Source: Streptomyces humi (lineage in GTDB: Bacteria; Actinomycetota; Actinomycetes; Streptomycetales; Streptomycetaceae). From it: 48,618 nucleotides of DNA. Positions within the stretch are counted from its first letter, which is position 1, and the number at the start of each line of letters is the position of its first letter. The notes below the pieces were generated by a model that ran no database searches, was not told the DNA's origin, and saw only the letters and a program-made list of their open reading frames with translations. The stretch spans positions 1 to 48,618 of the forward strand of contig NZ_LBMU02000081.1 in NCBI RefSeq assembly GCF_001005085.2, in the 5' to 3' direction. The position numbers and the translations under genes are program-made. Shown here in pieces: positions 27,514 to 36,811 of this stretch.

Positions 27514-28087
27514 TGTGCCTCCCGTTCGCCCCGTTCACCGGGCTCGTTCCTGACAGGTCGTTCTCCTCCGGGGCGGTGAAGCCCTGGGAGGGGCCGCCGT
27601 CGACCACGCCGTCCGAACCCGCGAGGTAGGGGGCCTCGTCCGGTGCGCTGTCCCCGGCCGGGGGCATCTCGCCCTCCGGCTGCGGCTGCGGGGGAGCACC
27701 CGGCGCCCAGGCCACGGCCATCGCTCCGCCGATCAGGGCGAGCAGGAAGCCCATGACGAAGCCGCCGAAGTTGGACACGGGGAGGGACACCAGCGCCAGC
27801 AGGATCGCGGCGACTCCCGCGAACGTGCGGATGTGCTTCTGGTACCAGACGCTGACGCCCAGGACGATGAGCAGCACGCCGATGATCAAGGACCCGGCAC
27901 CCGCGGTGGTCGCCATCGCGATCGTGAGGTGACCGACCTGGAGATGCGCGTACGGGAAGTACATGATCGGAAGGCCGGCGAGCAGCATGTAGAAACCGGC
28001 CCAGAACGGCCGGGTGCCCCGCCAGGCGCGGAACTGCTGCCTCCGGCGGGTGAACTGGCCGGGTGCGGCAGAGGTCTCGGCGCTCAT
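27503..28087 (-). CDS. DUF6114 four-helix membrane protein
   Basis: 194 residues. Starts MSAETSAAPGQFTRRRQQF, then hydrophobic segments FWAGFYMLLAGLPIMYFPY, a long ATTAGAGSLIIGVLLIVLGV segment, and two close helices near VAAILLALVSLPV and GFVMGFLLALIGGAMAVAW. The C-terminal 60 residues are acidic, Pro/Gly-rich and probably disordered. From memory this is the DUF6114 family, usually next to DUF6230 in Streptomyces. Its end overlaps the Ser/Asp-rich protein gene, suggesting coupling; the DUF6230 gene is 141 nt upstream behind a hairpin. Confidence 0.75.
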   Translation of the reverse strand: MSAETSAAPGQFTRRRQQFRAWRGTRPFWAGFYMLLAGLPIMYFPYAHLQVGHLTIAMATTAGAGSLIIGVLLIVLGVSVWYQKHIRTFAGVAAILLALVSLPVSNFGGFVMGFLLALIGGAMAVAWAPGAPPQPQPEGEMPPAGDSAPDEAPYLAGSDGVVDGGPSQGFTAPEENDLSGTSPVNGANGRHSAG

Positions 28088-28187
28088 GGAAACAGCTCCC
28101 TGGTGCGGCGTTGCTGTGGTGTGTTGCTGTGATCGGGCGGTGGTGGTGCGTTGTACCGCGTGTGAAGACCGTGGACAGAAGGGGCAA

Positions 28188-28216
28188 GGGCGGGGGTGCC
28201 GTCGGCTCCCCCGCCC
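28188..28216 (-). terminator. intercistronic hairpin between DUF6230 and DUF6114 genes
   Basis: Perfect 9-bp arms GGGCGGGGG / CCCCCGCCC with an 11-nt loop, 12 nt beyond the DUF6230 stop. It probably stabilises or partly terminates the DUF6230 message, so that gene can be expressed at a higher level than the two after it. Confidence 0.7.
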
Positions 28217-28228
28217 GTCACGGAGTGC

Positions 28229-28876
28229 TTAGTAGCACTCCGCTCCCTTCGTCGAGATCGACATGTGCAGACCGCTCAGCTTGAAGGTGGCGGCGGTGGT
28301 CGCCCACGCCGTCTGCTTCACGCCGGTCAGCGAGGCGTGGTCCGCCTCCTGCGCGAACCCGTACGGGTTCGTCTTGCCGGCCTTGAGCTCGTCCTGCTTG
28401 ATGCCCGGACCCTTGGTCGAGTCCTGCGCCGCGACACCGATGTTGATGTTGGTGAACGTCGCGTCGGCGTTGAGGTCGTCGAGGTCGATGTAGAGCTTGG
28501 TCGCCTCGACCGGCTTCTTCGGGTCGGTACCCGCGTGCAGGATCAGGCTGACGTTCCCGAAGAACGGCACATTCGGGGTGACCACGGACTGGCACAGGTT
28601 GGTGATCGTGGCGCTGTTGAACGCCGAGACCGCCACCGGGTGCGCCGTCTTGTCACCCGTGAGGGTGTAACCGGAGTCGACGGCACCGTACTGGACGAAG
28701 CCGTCACCTTCGAGCGAGTCCGCCGTGACCTTGAACTGCTGTCCCGACACACTGAACGACGCGGCGAGAGCGCCCTGCGCGAGGGCGACACCTATACACG
28801 CCGTGGCGGCCACGCTGGGCACCATGACCACAGCGAACCGCTTCCATCTGGTCCCGCCACGCACCTGGGACTCCAT
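28229..28876 (-). CDS. DUF6230 secreted protein
   Basis: 215 residues from ATG 28876, chosen for the strong GGAGG 5 nt upstream. An N-terminal basic stretch (GGTRWKR) and hydrophobic run to about residue 38 (cleavage near GALA-AS) form a signal peptide. The mature part is beta-rich and has just two cysteines, in TNLCQSVV and at the C-terminus (GAECY), likely a disulfide. It resembles the DUF6230 family as I remember it, with motifs KVTADSLEGDGFVQYGAVDS and FKLSGLHMSISTKG. Its long leader holds dyads and a large hairpin. Secreted or wall-associated; function unknown. Confidence 0.75.
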   Translation of the reverse strand: MESQVRGGTRWKRFAVVMVPSVAATACIGVALAQGALAASFSVSGQQFKVTADSLEGDGFVQYGAVDSGYTLTGDKTAHPVAVSAFNSATITNLCQSVVTPNVPFFGNVSLILHAGTDPKKPVEATKLYIDLDDLNADATFTNINIGVAAQDSTKGPGIKQDELKAGKTNPYGFAQEADHASLTGVKQTAWATTAATFKLSGLHMSISTKGAECY

Positions 28877-29252
28877 ATTTCCTCCTTCTCGGACGTACAT
28901 CTCCTGGCCCGGGATCGCCACCGGCGGCGGCTCGGCCGGGCAGGGATGGGAGAAGTGCTACGTCCTCGGAAGGGGAGCGCCCGCGCTCGGAGGCGCGAAC
29001 CGCACCTCGATCACCGGCGATCACCCCCGAGCGACAACCACTGGTCGCGCCTGACACGCATCACGCACAACCTTGCCGGACAGGCTTCGCCGTACAGGCG
29101 AAGACCCCCCTGCCCAAGAGCCGGCGTCACTGCCGCCGACTCTGCTCGGTGGGGACCCAGATGAACCCGTGGACCCGACCGGCTGTCGGGGTACGGGAAT
29201 GGACCGAGCGTCGCCGATCGTGGTGCATTCTCGCCGCCCGCACAAGGGCCTT

Positions 29253-29270
29253 CGTTACTCGGTAGTAACG
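29253..29270. promoter_or_regulatory. TTACT/AGTAA dyad 1
   Basis: CGTTACTCGGTAGTAACG, 7-bp arms and a 4-nt centre. It is a likely operator for an unidentified dimeric regulator acting on the DUF6230 promoter, 377 nt upstream of the start codon. Confidence 0.5.
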
Positions 29271-29384
29271 GCCGGATAACCGAAGGACGACCCGCCGGTC
29301 TCGGAGTGCGACGCTGGGTGGCATTCAAGGGCAGAACAAAACAGTTGATCCCTGGACGGAATCGGACAGGCCAACGCCCCTGAT

Positions 29385-29397
29385 TTACTGCGAGTAA
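29385..29397. promoter_or_regulatory. TTACT/AGTAA dyad 2
   Basis: TTACTGCGAGTAA, 5-bp arms and 3-nt centre, sharing its half-site with the dyad at 29253 and touching the large hairpin at 29397. Confidence 0.45.
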
Positions 29398-29440
29398 CAG
29401 CGACTGCGATTACCAAGATTTGGCAAAGAGCAGTCGCTGT
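29397..29440 (-). terminator. large hairpin downstream of cnoX
   Basis: Perfect 11-bp arms ACAGCGACTGC / GCAGTCGCTGT with a 22-nt A/T-rich loop. It begins 72 nt past the cnoX stop. It may be the terminator, but the long loop would also suit a structured leader or small RNA. Confidence 0.45.
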
Positions 29441-29511
29441 GACCCCATGTCGGCCAATCTTTCACTCGGGCATCACAGGACGTGACGTTTAGCGACTGGT
29501 CAGAAGCCGGT

Positions 29512-30483
29512 TCAGAACAGCGCCCGTGCCAACGCCCGGCGTGCGCCGACGACTCGGGGATCGTCGGTGCCGACCACCTCGAAGAGTTCGAGCAACCGGC
29601 GCCGTACCGCGTCCCGGTCGTCCCCGGCGGTCCGCTGCACGGTCTCGATCAGCCGCCCGAACGCGTCCTCGACGTGCCCGCCCACCAGGTCCAGGTCCGC
29701 GGCGGCGATCTGCGCCTCGGCGTCGGCCGGCTTCTCGGCCGCGTCCTTGCGCACCTGCTGCGGGTCCATCCCCTGTACCCGCTGGAGCAACTCGGCCTGG
29801 GCCAGTCCCAGTCTCGCCTCGCTGTTGGCCGGGTCGTCGCTCAGCACGTTCCGGTAGGCCTGGACCGCGCCGCCGAAGTCACCGGCGTCCAGCGCCTGCA
29901 CGGCGGCTTCGAGGAGGGCGTCGTGGGGACCCGCCGGCATCGCGGGCGCCGGCTGGGCACCGGGCTGCGCGTCGGCGTCGACGACGAGTCCGGTGAGCCC
30001 GAAGCGCTGCTCGGCGACCTGGATCAACTGGTCGAGGGTGCCGCGGATCTGCTCCTCGCCGGCCGCCCCCTGGAAGAGCGGCAGCGCCTGCCCGGCGACC
30101 ACCGCGAAGACGGCCGGGATCCCCTGGACCCCGAACTGCTGCATCAGCATCTGGTTGGCGTCGACGTCGATCTTGGCCAGCAGGAAGCGGCCGTTGTACT
30201 CGACGGCGAGACGCTCCAGGACCGGGCTCAGCTGCTTGCAGGGCTGACACCACTCGGCCCAGAAGTCGATGACGACGGGGACTTCGGCGGACCGCTGGAG
30301 GACATCGCGCTCGAAGCCGGCTTCGTCGACGTCGATGACCAGGTCGGCCGGGGCGACGGCACCGGCACCACCCTGCCGGGCCGCTTCGGCGCGCGTCTGC
30401 TCGGCCTTGGCCTTGGCCTCCTGGGCCGCCTTCACCGCGGCGAGGTCGACGACGCCGCTCATGGACATGTTCCGTGGCTGCAT
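29512..30483 (-). CDS. cnoX: thioredoxin-TPR co-chaperone (CnoX/YbbN-like)
   Basis: 323 residues. A 45-residue Ala/Lys-rich lead, a thioredoxin domain (about 50-155) with WCQPC (Cys79, Cys82) and cis-Pro motif GIPAVFAVV, then an all-helical C-terminus (about 190-323) with TPR-like repeats, for example HDALLEAAVQALDAGDFGGA and SEARLGLAQAELLQ. This is the architecture of CnoX, which protects substrates under oxidative stress and hands them to chaperones. It has a complete CxxC, unlike E. coli CnoX. ATG 30483 lies 233 nt from the divergent tetR start, with a 17-bp dyad between them. Confidence 0.88.
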   Translation of the reverse strand: MQPRNMSMSGVVDLAAVKAAQEAKAKAEQTRAEAARQGGAGAVAPADLVIDVDEAGFERDVLQRSAEVPVVIDFWAEWCQPCKQLSPVLERLAVEYNGRFLLAKIDVDANQMLMQQFGVQGIPAVFAVVAGQALPLFQGAAGEEQIRGTLDQLIQVAEQRFGLTGLVVDADAQPGAQPAPAMPAGPHDALLEAAVQALDAGDFGGAVQAYRNVLSDDPANSEARLGLAQAELLQRVQGMDPQQVRKDAAEKPADAEAQIAAADLDLVGGHVEDAFGRLIETVQRTAGDDRDAVRRRLLELFEVVGTDDPRVVGARRALARALF

Positions 30484-30615
30484 GCGCCTATCCTCCCCCG
30501 TTCCCGCGCGCAAGTGAAAAGCGTGGTGAAAGCCAGGTCTGCGGTACGTTTTCAGCGGGTGCCGGGTCCCCACCCCACACCTGTGGTCGTCGCCCGTGCG
30601 GTCGCCACGAGCTTT

Positions 30616-30632
30616 CGCTACGAGTCGTAGCG
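30616..30632. promoter_or_regulatory. palindrome between cnoX and tetR
   Basis: CGCTACGAGTCGTAGCG: perfect 8-bp arms around one central base. It is the only strong dyad in the 232-nt divergent gap and is the likely operator of the adjacent TetR protein. Confidence 0.6.
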
Positions 30633-30715
30633 TAATGCCATCGGGGTCCCGCGCGACACCGGTTTCCGGTGATCTCCCTCACGACCTCACACGAACCGCC
30701 GGTTATGGTCGAGGG

Positions 30716-31384
30716 ATGCAGAGCCGCACCCCCGCCAGCCGTACCGGCCGCCCGCGCAGCGCCGCCGCGGACGCGGCGATCCTGGCGGCGACGCGGCAGG
30801 CACTGGTGGAACTGGGCTGGTCCAAGCTCACCCTGGGAGACGTGGCGACCCGGGCCGGGGTGGCGAAGACGACGCTCTACCGCCGCTGGGCCGGCAAGAA
30901 CGAACTGGTCGTGGACGCGGTGGCGGAACTCTTCGACGAACTCGAACTCCCCGACCGCGGCAGCCTGGCCGACGACATCGAGGGCGTGGTGCTCCAGTTC
31001 GCGGCGATCCTGGACCGTCCGGAGGCCAGGAGCGGCCTGATGGCGGCGGTGGCCGAGTCGACCCGGGACGAGGCCCTGAGGGAACGTATCCGCACGTCCA
31101 TCGTGGACCGCCAGAAGCGGCTCGTCCTGGAAGGCCGGACCCGGGCCCAGTGCCGGGGCGAACTCCCCACGGAACCGGACCCGGGCGCGGCCGCCCGCAC
31201 GGTGGACCTGATCTTCGACATGGTGGCGGGCGCGGTCGTGCACCGCACCCTGATGAGCGGCAAACCGGCGGACGCGGACTGGGTACGCGACTTCACCCGG
31301 GTACTGCTCCAGGGCCTCGGCTCGGAGCGGGCCGAGGCGGCCGCCCCACCGGGCGACGGCGGTCAGGGCGTATCGGCGTCGTGA
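30716..31384 (+). CDS. TetR-family regulator
   Basis: 222 residues from ATG 30716. N-terminal HTH GRPRSAAADAAILAATRQAL ... LTLGDVATRAGVAKTTLYRRW (about 10-58), with the common TTLYRRW recognition helix. The C-terminal domain is the TetR_C_16-like type (ARTVDLIFDMVAGAVVHRTL), an assignment from pattern only. A -10-like TATGGT (30704-30709) ends 6 nt before the ATG and there is no properly spaced RBS, so the mRNA is probably leaderless. It is convergent with icmA, with only 27 nt between the stops. Confidence 0.86.
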   Translation: MQSRTPASRTGRPRSAAADAAILAATRQALVELGWSKLTLGDVATRAGVAKTTLYRRWAGKNELVVDAVAELFDELELPDRGSLADDIEGVVLQFAAILDRPEARSGLMAAVAESTRDEALRERIRTSIVDRQKRLVLEGRTRAQCRGELPTEPDPGAAARTVDLIFDMVAGAVVHRTLMSGKPADADWVRDFTRVLLQGLGSERAEAAAPPGDGGQGVSAS

Positions 31385-31411
31385 GGCAGGCGGGGCTTTC
31401 GCCACACGCCC

Positions 31412-33112
<1,701 letters not shown>

Positions 33113-33120
33113 ACCCTCGA

Positions 33121-33144
33121 ATTTACTAGGACGTCCAAGTAAAT
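33121..33144. promoter_or_regulatory. 24-bp operator dyad at the icmA start
   Basis: Arms ATTTACT / AGTAAAT around the palindromic centre GGACGTCC with one mismatched base pair between (A/A). It begins 8 nt from the icmA start codon, so it would overlap the promoter and block transcription if bound. The regulator is not known from the sequence. Confidence 0.75.
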
Positions 33145-33154
33145 GTCGATGGAA

Positions 33155-33182
33155 ACCGCCGCACGGGTGTCCGTACGGCGGT
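33155..33182 (-). terminator. terminator between DUF3817 gene and icmA
   Basis: Stem ACCGCCG-c-ACGG / CCGT-a-CGGCGGT with a 4-nt loop GTGT and one C/A mismatch, 12 nt past the DUF3817 stop on the minus strand. Confidence 0.7.
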
Positions 33183-33194
33183 GTGCGCCGGATC

Positions 33195-33533
33195 TCAGGC
33201 CTTGGCGGCGACCGGGGCGCCCTCGGTCACCCTGGCGTCGAGCTCACGGGTGACCTTGCGCTCCACGAAGAAGGCGGCCGTCGGGATCGTGCCCGCCAGC
33301 AGCACCCACAGCTGCTTGCCGACCGGCCACTTCGCCTTGGAACCCAGGTCGAAGGCGAAGACCAGGTAGACGACGTAGAGCCAGCCGTGCGCGATGGCGA
33401 CGACCCGCGTGACGTCGGCCGCGCCGTCGATGTCCAGCCCGTACTTGGCGATCATGCTCAGGCACAACAGCACCAGCAGCACACCGGTGACGTAGGCCAG
33501 GACGCGGTAGCGGGTCAGCACGCTCTTTTTCAT
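33195..33533 (-). CDS. DUF3817 membrane protein (copy 1)
   Basis: 112 residues from ATG 33533; upstream GTG codons (33551, 33539) are alternatives and no good RBS distinguishes them. Three hydrophobic segments: AYVTGVLLVLLCLSMIA, VVAIAHGWLYVVYLVFAFDL and LWVLLAGTIPTAAFF. The DUF3817 pattern HGxLxxxYxxFxxD ... KW ... PTxxFFxERK is complete. Function unknown. It lies between icmA and a MarR gene on the same strand and has a paralogue at 37102. Confidence 0.82.
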   Translation of the reverse strand: MKKSVLTRYRVLAYVTGVLLVLLCLSMIAKYGLDIDGAADVTRVVAIAHGWLYVVYLVFAFDLGSKAKWPVGKQLWVLLAGTIPTAAFFVERKVTRELDARVTEGAPVAAKA

Positions 33534-33599
33534 GGGCACGAGCGTAACCACCCGTTCCGGTAGATCTTGCCCCGGGGCACCGCTCGGCGGGCGGCGCGT

Positions 33600-34109
33600 T
33601 CAGTCCTCGTCGAAGTCGTGCGCGGAGACCCTGAGCGGGCGCAGCATCGCGAAGATCTCGCCGCACTCCTCGGCGTCGTACACGCCGAGTCCGAAGTCCA
33701 TCGCCATCAGGTCGCGGGTGGCCGCCTCGACGACCTCACGGCCCTTCTCGGTGATCGTGGCGAGCGTGCCGCGCCCGTCGTTGGGGTTGGGCCGCCGGGC
33801 GACCAGACCGGACTTGACCAGCCGGTCGACGGTGTTCGTCACGGAGGTGGGATGCACCATCAGACGCTCGCCGATCTTCGACATCGGCAGTTCGCCGGCC
33901 TTGGAGAAGGTGAGCAGGACCAGCGCCTCGTAGCGCGCGAACGTCAGCCCGTACGGCTTGACCACCGCGTCGACCTCGGCCAGCAGGATCTGCTGGGCCC
34001 GCATGATCGAGGTGATCGCTGCCATCGAGGGGACGCTCCCCCAGCGCTGCTTCCAGAGGTCGTCGGCACGGGCGATGGGGTCGAAGGGGAGACTGAGTGG
34101 CTTGGGCAC
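33600..34109 (-). CDS. MarR-family regulator
   Basis: 169 residues from GTG 34109. Winged HTH with LTFARYEALVLLTFSKAGEL, MVHPTSVTNTVDRLVKSGLV (recognition helix) and the wing DGRGTLATITEKGREVV. TAGGGT ends 7 nt before the GTG and no RBS is seen, so the transcript is probably leaderless. It is followed after 66 nt by the DUF3817 gene and may control it. The ligand is unknown. Confidence 0.88.
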   Translation of the reverse strand: MPKPLSLPFDPIARADDLWKQRWGSVPSMAAITSIMRAQQILLAEVDAVVKPYGLTFARYEALVLLTFSKAGELPMSKIGERLMVHPTSVTNTVDRLVKSGLVARRPNPNDGRGTLATITEKGREVVEAATRDLMAMDFGLGVYDAEECGEIFAMLRPLRVSAHDFDED

Positions 34110-34197
34110 GCCACCGACCCTACCGGCCGGTCATATAGCGGTCAGCCCTGTCTCGGCTTTCGGTCACCTCGGCCCGCGACCCGGGGCGCCCCCTCCG

Positions 34198-35400
34198 TCA
34201 GGACGCCGGCGGAACCGCCCGCCGGGCCGCCACGGCGAGGGCGCAGCAGCACACCACGCCCACCACCCCGGCCGCGGCCACCGTGGTCCGTACCCCCACC
34301 GCCTGAGCCGCCACCCCCGCCAGGGTCATGCCGACGCCCTGGATGGTCATCAGCCCCGCGCTGAGCACCGTCATGGCGCGGCCGCGCAGCTCCTCCGGCA
34401 CGGCCCGCACGAACCACTGGTCCAGACCCAGCGTGTACGCCGACCCGGCGCCCGCGAGCAGCAGCAGGAGCAGCGAGCCGGTGAGGGAGGGGTGCAGGGC
34501 GTACCCCAGGTACGGCAGCAGGGTGAGGCAGACCAGCGGGAGGGCGATCCGCTCCCGGGCGGCGGGGCCGAGCCGGGCCCCCGCGTACAGCTCCCCGGCG
34601 ACCGTGCCGACCGGCAGCGCGCACATCAGCAGGCCGAGGCCGGGGGATCCGGTGCCGAGCGCGTCGGCGTAGGGGGCGGCCAGCGCCTCGGGGACGACGG
34701 CGAACATCGCCGGGATCCAGAAGAGCAGGAGCAGCAGGCGGACACGGCGGTCGGCGAGCAGTTGGCGGGTGCCGCCGCCTTCGCGGACCCGGGCGCGGGC
34801 GGGCCGGTGCCGGGTGCCCAGGCGCAGCAGCGCGGCCGAGGCGAGGAAGCCGGCGACGGTGATCAGCAGCGCGTGGCGCGGGGCGAGGACGGCGAGCAGC
34901 AGGCCGCCGAGGCCGTAGCCGACGAGCAGCGCGCTCTGCGCGACGATGCGCAGCAGGGAGCGGCCGAGCACGAACAGGTCGCCGCCGCCGAGGATGTCGG
35001 AGAGGGTGGCCATCCGGGTGCCGGCGAACACCGGCGAGACGACGGCCAGCGCGCAGCGCAGCCCGAGCAGCACGCCGATCCCGGTTCCCGGTACGGCCAT
35101 CGCGGCCACGCAGCCCGCGCACACCAGGTCGCACACCACCAGCACCCGGCGGGCCGGGAACCGGTCGCCCACTCCGGCCAGCAGGGTGCCGCCGACCAGG
35201 TAGGGCAGAAAGCCGAGCGCGAAGGTCAGCGCGCTGAGCAGCGGCGACCCGGTGAGGTCGTACACCAGCACGGACAGCGCGATCTCGCTGACGATCACGC
35301 CGAGCATGGACAGGACATGGGCGGCGAAGACGGCACGGAACTCGGGAACGGCGAGGACCCGGCCGTAGCCGACGGGCCCGGACAGGGCGGGAGCGGACAT
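34198..35400 (-). CDS. MFS exporter
   Basis: 400 residues with about 12 hydrophobic segments. The loop 2-3 motif GVGDRFPARRVLV is the MFS signature GxxxDRxxRR. Similar to the MFS_3/ENTS-like exporters (FRAVFAAHVLSMLGVIVSEI at the N-terminus). It is divergent from an ArsR-type regulator across a 357-nt gap. Its substrate is unknown. The stop is 88 nt from the MarR start. Confidence 0.85.
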   Translation of the reverse strand: MSAPALSGPVGYGRVLAVPEFRAVFAAHVLSMLGVIVSEIALSVLVYDLTGSPLLSALTFALGFLPYLVGGTLLAGVGDRFPARRVLVVCDLVCAGCVAAMAVPGTGIGVLLGLRCALAVVSPVFAGTRMATLSDILGGGDLFVLGRSLLRIVAQSALLVGYGLGGLLLAVLAPRHALLITVAGFLASAALLRLGTRHRPARARVREGGGTRQLLADRRVRLLLLLFWIPAMFAVVPEALAAPYADALGTGSPGLGLLMCALPVGTVAGELYAGARLGPAARERIALPLVCLTLLPYLGYALHPSLTGSLLLLLLAGAGSAYTLGLDQWFVRAVPEELRGRAMTVLSAGLMTIQGVGMTLAGVAAQAVGVRTTVAAAGVVGVVCCCALAVAARRAVPPAS

Positions 35401-35440
35401 GGGCCCCAGCGTGCCCGCGCCAGGCCCGCCGGCTTAGAGT

Positions 35441-35456
35441 TTCGGCACCAGCCGAA
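35441..35456. promoter_or_regulatory. dyad near the exporter start
   Basis: TTCGGCACCAGCCGAA: perfect 6-bp arms, 4-nt centre. A good candidate operator for the divergent ArsR-type protein. Confidence 0.5.
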
Positions 35457-35615
35457 TCTTCACGCTCTCCCTCACACCGACACCGACGCCCCCACCCACA
35501 CGTACAGGGACACGTACACCGCCTCTGTCTCCGCCCCGTCCGACCAGTCCGCGCACGTGGGCGCCGCCGGCCCGGGGCCCGATCCGCCGCCGTCGGCAGA
35601 CCCGCCGCCACGCGC

Positions 35616-35647
35616 CGCCACGACTCCGGGCCGCCACGACTCCGGGC
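35616..35647. repeat. 16-bp tandem duplication
   Basis: Two exact copies of CGCCACGACTCCGGGC in tandem in the ArsR-gene leader. Probably slippage. Confidence 0.8.
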
Positions 35648-35757
35648 CGCTTCGCCTCCGTGGCGGGCGCCGTCGAGGCGACCGCCGTCGGAGCGGGCAC
35701 CGTCGGGGCGGGCACCGGCCGGGAGCACCCGCTCCCCTTTCTCCTCCAGGATCCGCC

Positions 35758-36756
35758 ATGCCCTCCCACCTTCACTTCGACGAGGACGACTTTCTGCGGT
35801 GCCGGTTCGTCGTGTCGCCGGTGTGGGAGACGCAGGAGGCGGTGCGTACGCTGCGGCGGCCGGACCGGCACGGTTATCACGCGCCGTGGCTGCGGCGGAT
35901 CCGGGCGGTGGCCGACGGCCTCGATCTGACCCCGCTGTGGCTGCTGATGCCCCGGCGCGGTCACACCCCGGACTGGCTGGTGCCGCCGCCGTCCGGCCCC
36001 GCGGCCTCGATCGAGGAGGAGCTCGCGGTCCTGCGGGCGGTGGACCCGGAGACGGCGCGGGCGGACACCGCGCGGTCGCTCGCGGACACCCCCGGCGCGC
36101 TGGAGTCGGCGACGGGCCGGGCCTGGCTGGCCGATCCGGCGCGCCTGGTCCGGGAGCTGACGGACGCCCTGGAGGCGGCCTGGCAGGTCCTGGTCGCCCC
36201 GGACTGGCCAAGGCTGCGCGCCCTGCTGGAGGCGGACATCGCCTTCCACTCCCGGCGGCTCGCGGAGGTCGGTCTGGGCGGGCTGCTGCCCGAGATCCAC
36301 CGCCGCTGCGGCTGGCGCAGCGGGACGCTGACCGTGCAGTCGGCGGGTGTGCACGAGCGGCGGCTCGGCGGTCAGGGCCTGGTGCTGATGCCCAGCGTGT
36401 TCACCTGGCCGGACCTGATCAGCTCCTTCGACCCGCCCGCGCACCCGACGCTGGTCTACCCCGCCCGCGGCATCGGCGGCCTGTGGACCGACCCGGCCGC
36501 CACCGCGCCGGACGCCCTGGTGCGGCTGCTGGGCCGGGGCCGGGCCGCCGTCCTCACCGCGCTCACCGACCCCGCCACCACCACGGCACTCGCCCACCGG
36601 CTCGGGCTGGCCCCGTCCTCGGTCTCCGCCCATCTGACGGCGCTGCGCGACGCGGGCCTGCTCACCTCCCGCCGCTACGGCCACCAGGTGCTGTACGAAC
36701 GGACCCCGCTGGGCATCGCCCTGGCGTCGGGCGCCGCGGCCCCCGGAGACGACTGA
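35758..36756 (+). CDS. ArsR/SmtB-type regulator with large N-terminal domain (DUF5937-like)
   Basis: 332 residues. Unlike ordinary 100-residue ArsR proteins, the HTH is at the C-terminus (about 255-325): ALTDPATTTALAHRLGLAPS ... LTALRDAGLLTSRRYGHQVLY with a wing. The first 240 residues form a domain with FVVSPVWETQEAVRTLRRPD at its start, resembling DUF5937 as annotated in Streptomyces. No cysteine metal site is visible. ATG 35758 is preceded by CCAGGATCC, a weak RBS. It is divergent from an MFS exporter and is presumably its repressor. Confidence 0.8.
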   Translation: MPSHLHFDEDDFLRCRFVVSPVWETQEAVRTLRRPDRHGYHAPWLRRIRAVADGLDLTPLWLLMPRRGHTPDWLVPPPSGPAASIEEELAVLRAVDPETARADTARSLADTPGALESATGRAWLADPARLVRELTDALEAAWQVLVAPDWPRLRALLEADIAFHSRRLAEVGLGGLLPEIHRRCGWRSGTLTVQSAGVHERRLGGQGLVLMPSVFTWPDLISSFDPPAHPTLVYPARGIGGLWTDPAATAPDALVRLLGRGRAAVLTALTDPATTTALAHRLGLAPSSVSAHLTALRDAGLLTSRRYGHQVLYERTPLGIALASGAAAPGDD

Positions 36757-36785
36757 GCGCCCCGGCCGTGGTGGCCCGGGGCGCT
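36756..36785. terminator. bidirectional terminator overlapping the arsR-type stop
   Basis: Perfect 10-bp arms AGCGCCCCGG / CCGGGGCGCT, 10-nt loop. The left arm starts on the last base of the TGA stop. It separates convergent genes. Confidence 0.78.
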
Positions 36786-36811
36786 GTCCGCCGTCGACTG
36801 GCGGCTGGCGG

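Larger units (their letters stand above)
28877..29511. other. 635-bp non-coding region with structured elements
   Basis: No convincing gene is seen on either strand: the open frames have no RBS, no family resemblance and no codon bias. The part from about 29330 to 29480 is less G/C-rich than its surroundings. It holds two TTACT...AGTAA dyads (29253-29270, 29385-29397) and an 11-bp-stem hairpin (29397-29440). The region separates two minus-strand genes, so it should hold the DUF6230 promoter and the cnoX terminator. Confidence 0.7.
35401..35757. other. 357-bp divergent intergenic region
   Basis: Gap between the MFS exporter and the ArsR-type gene. It holds a dyad TTCGGC-ACCA-GCCGAA (35441-35456), 41 nt from the exporter start, and a 2 x 16-bp tandem repeat (35616-35647). 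No start codon with RBS defines a small gene here. Confidence 0.6.

Noticed and set aside
29011..29328. A 105-codon minus-strand frame in the 635-bp gap
   Set aside because: Random composition, no RBS, and it crosses dyad 1.
33121..33144. The icmA-start dyad as a transcription terminator
   Set aside because: It lies on the promoter side of icmA and has an A/T-rich outer arm; a proper terminator is next to it at 33155-33182.
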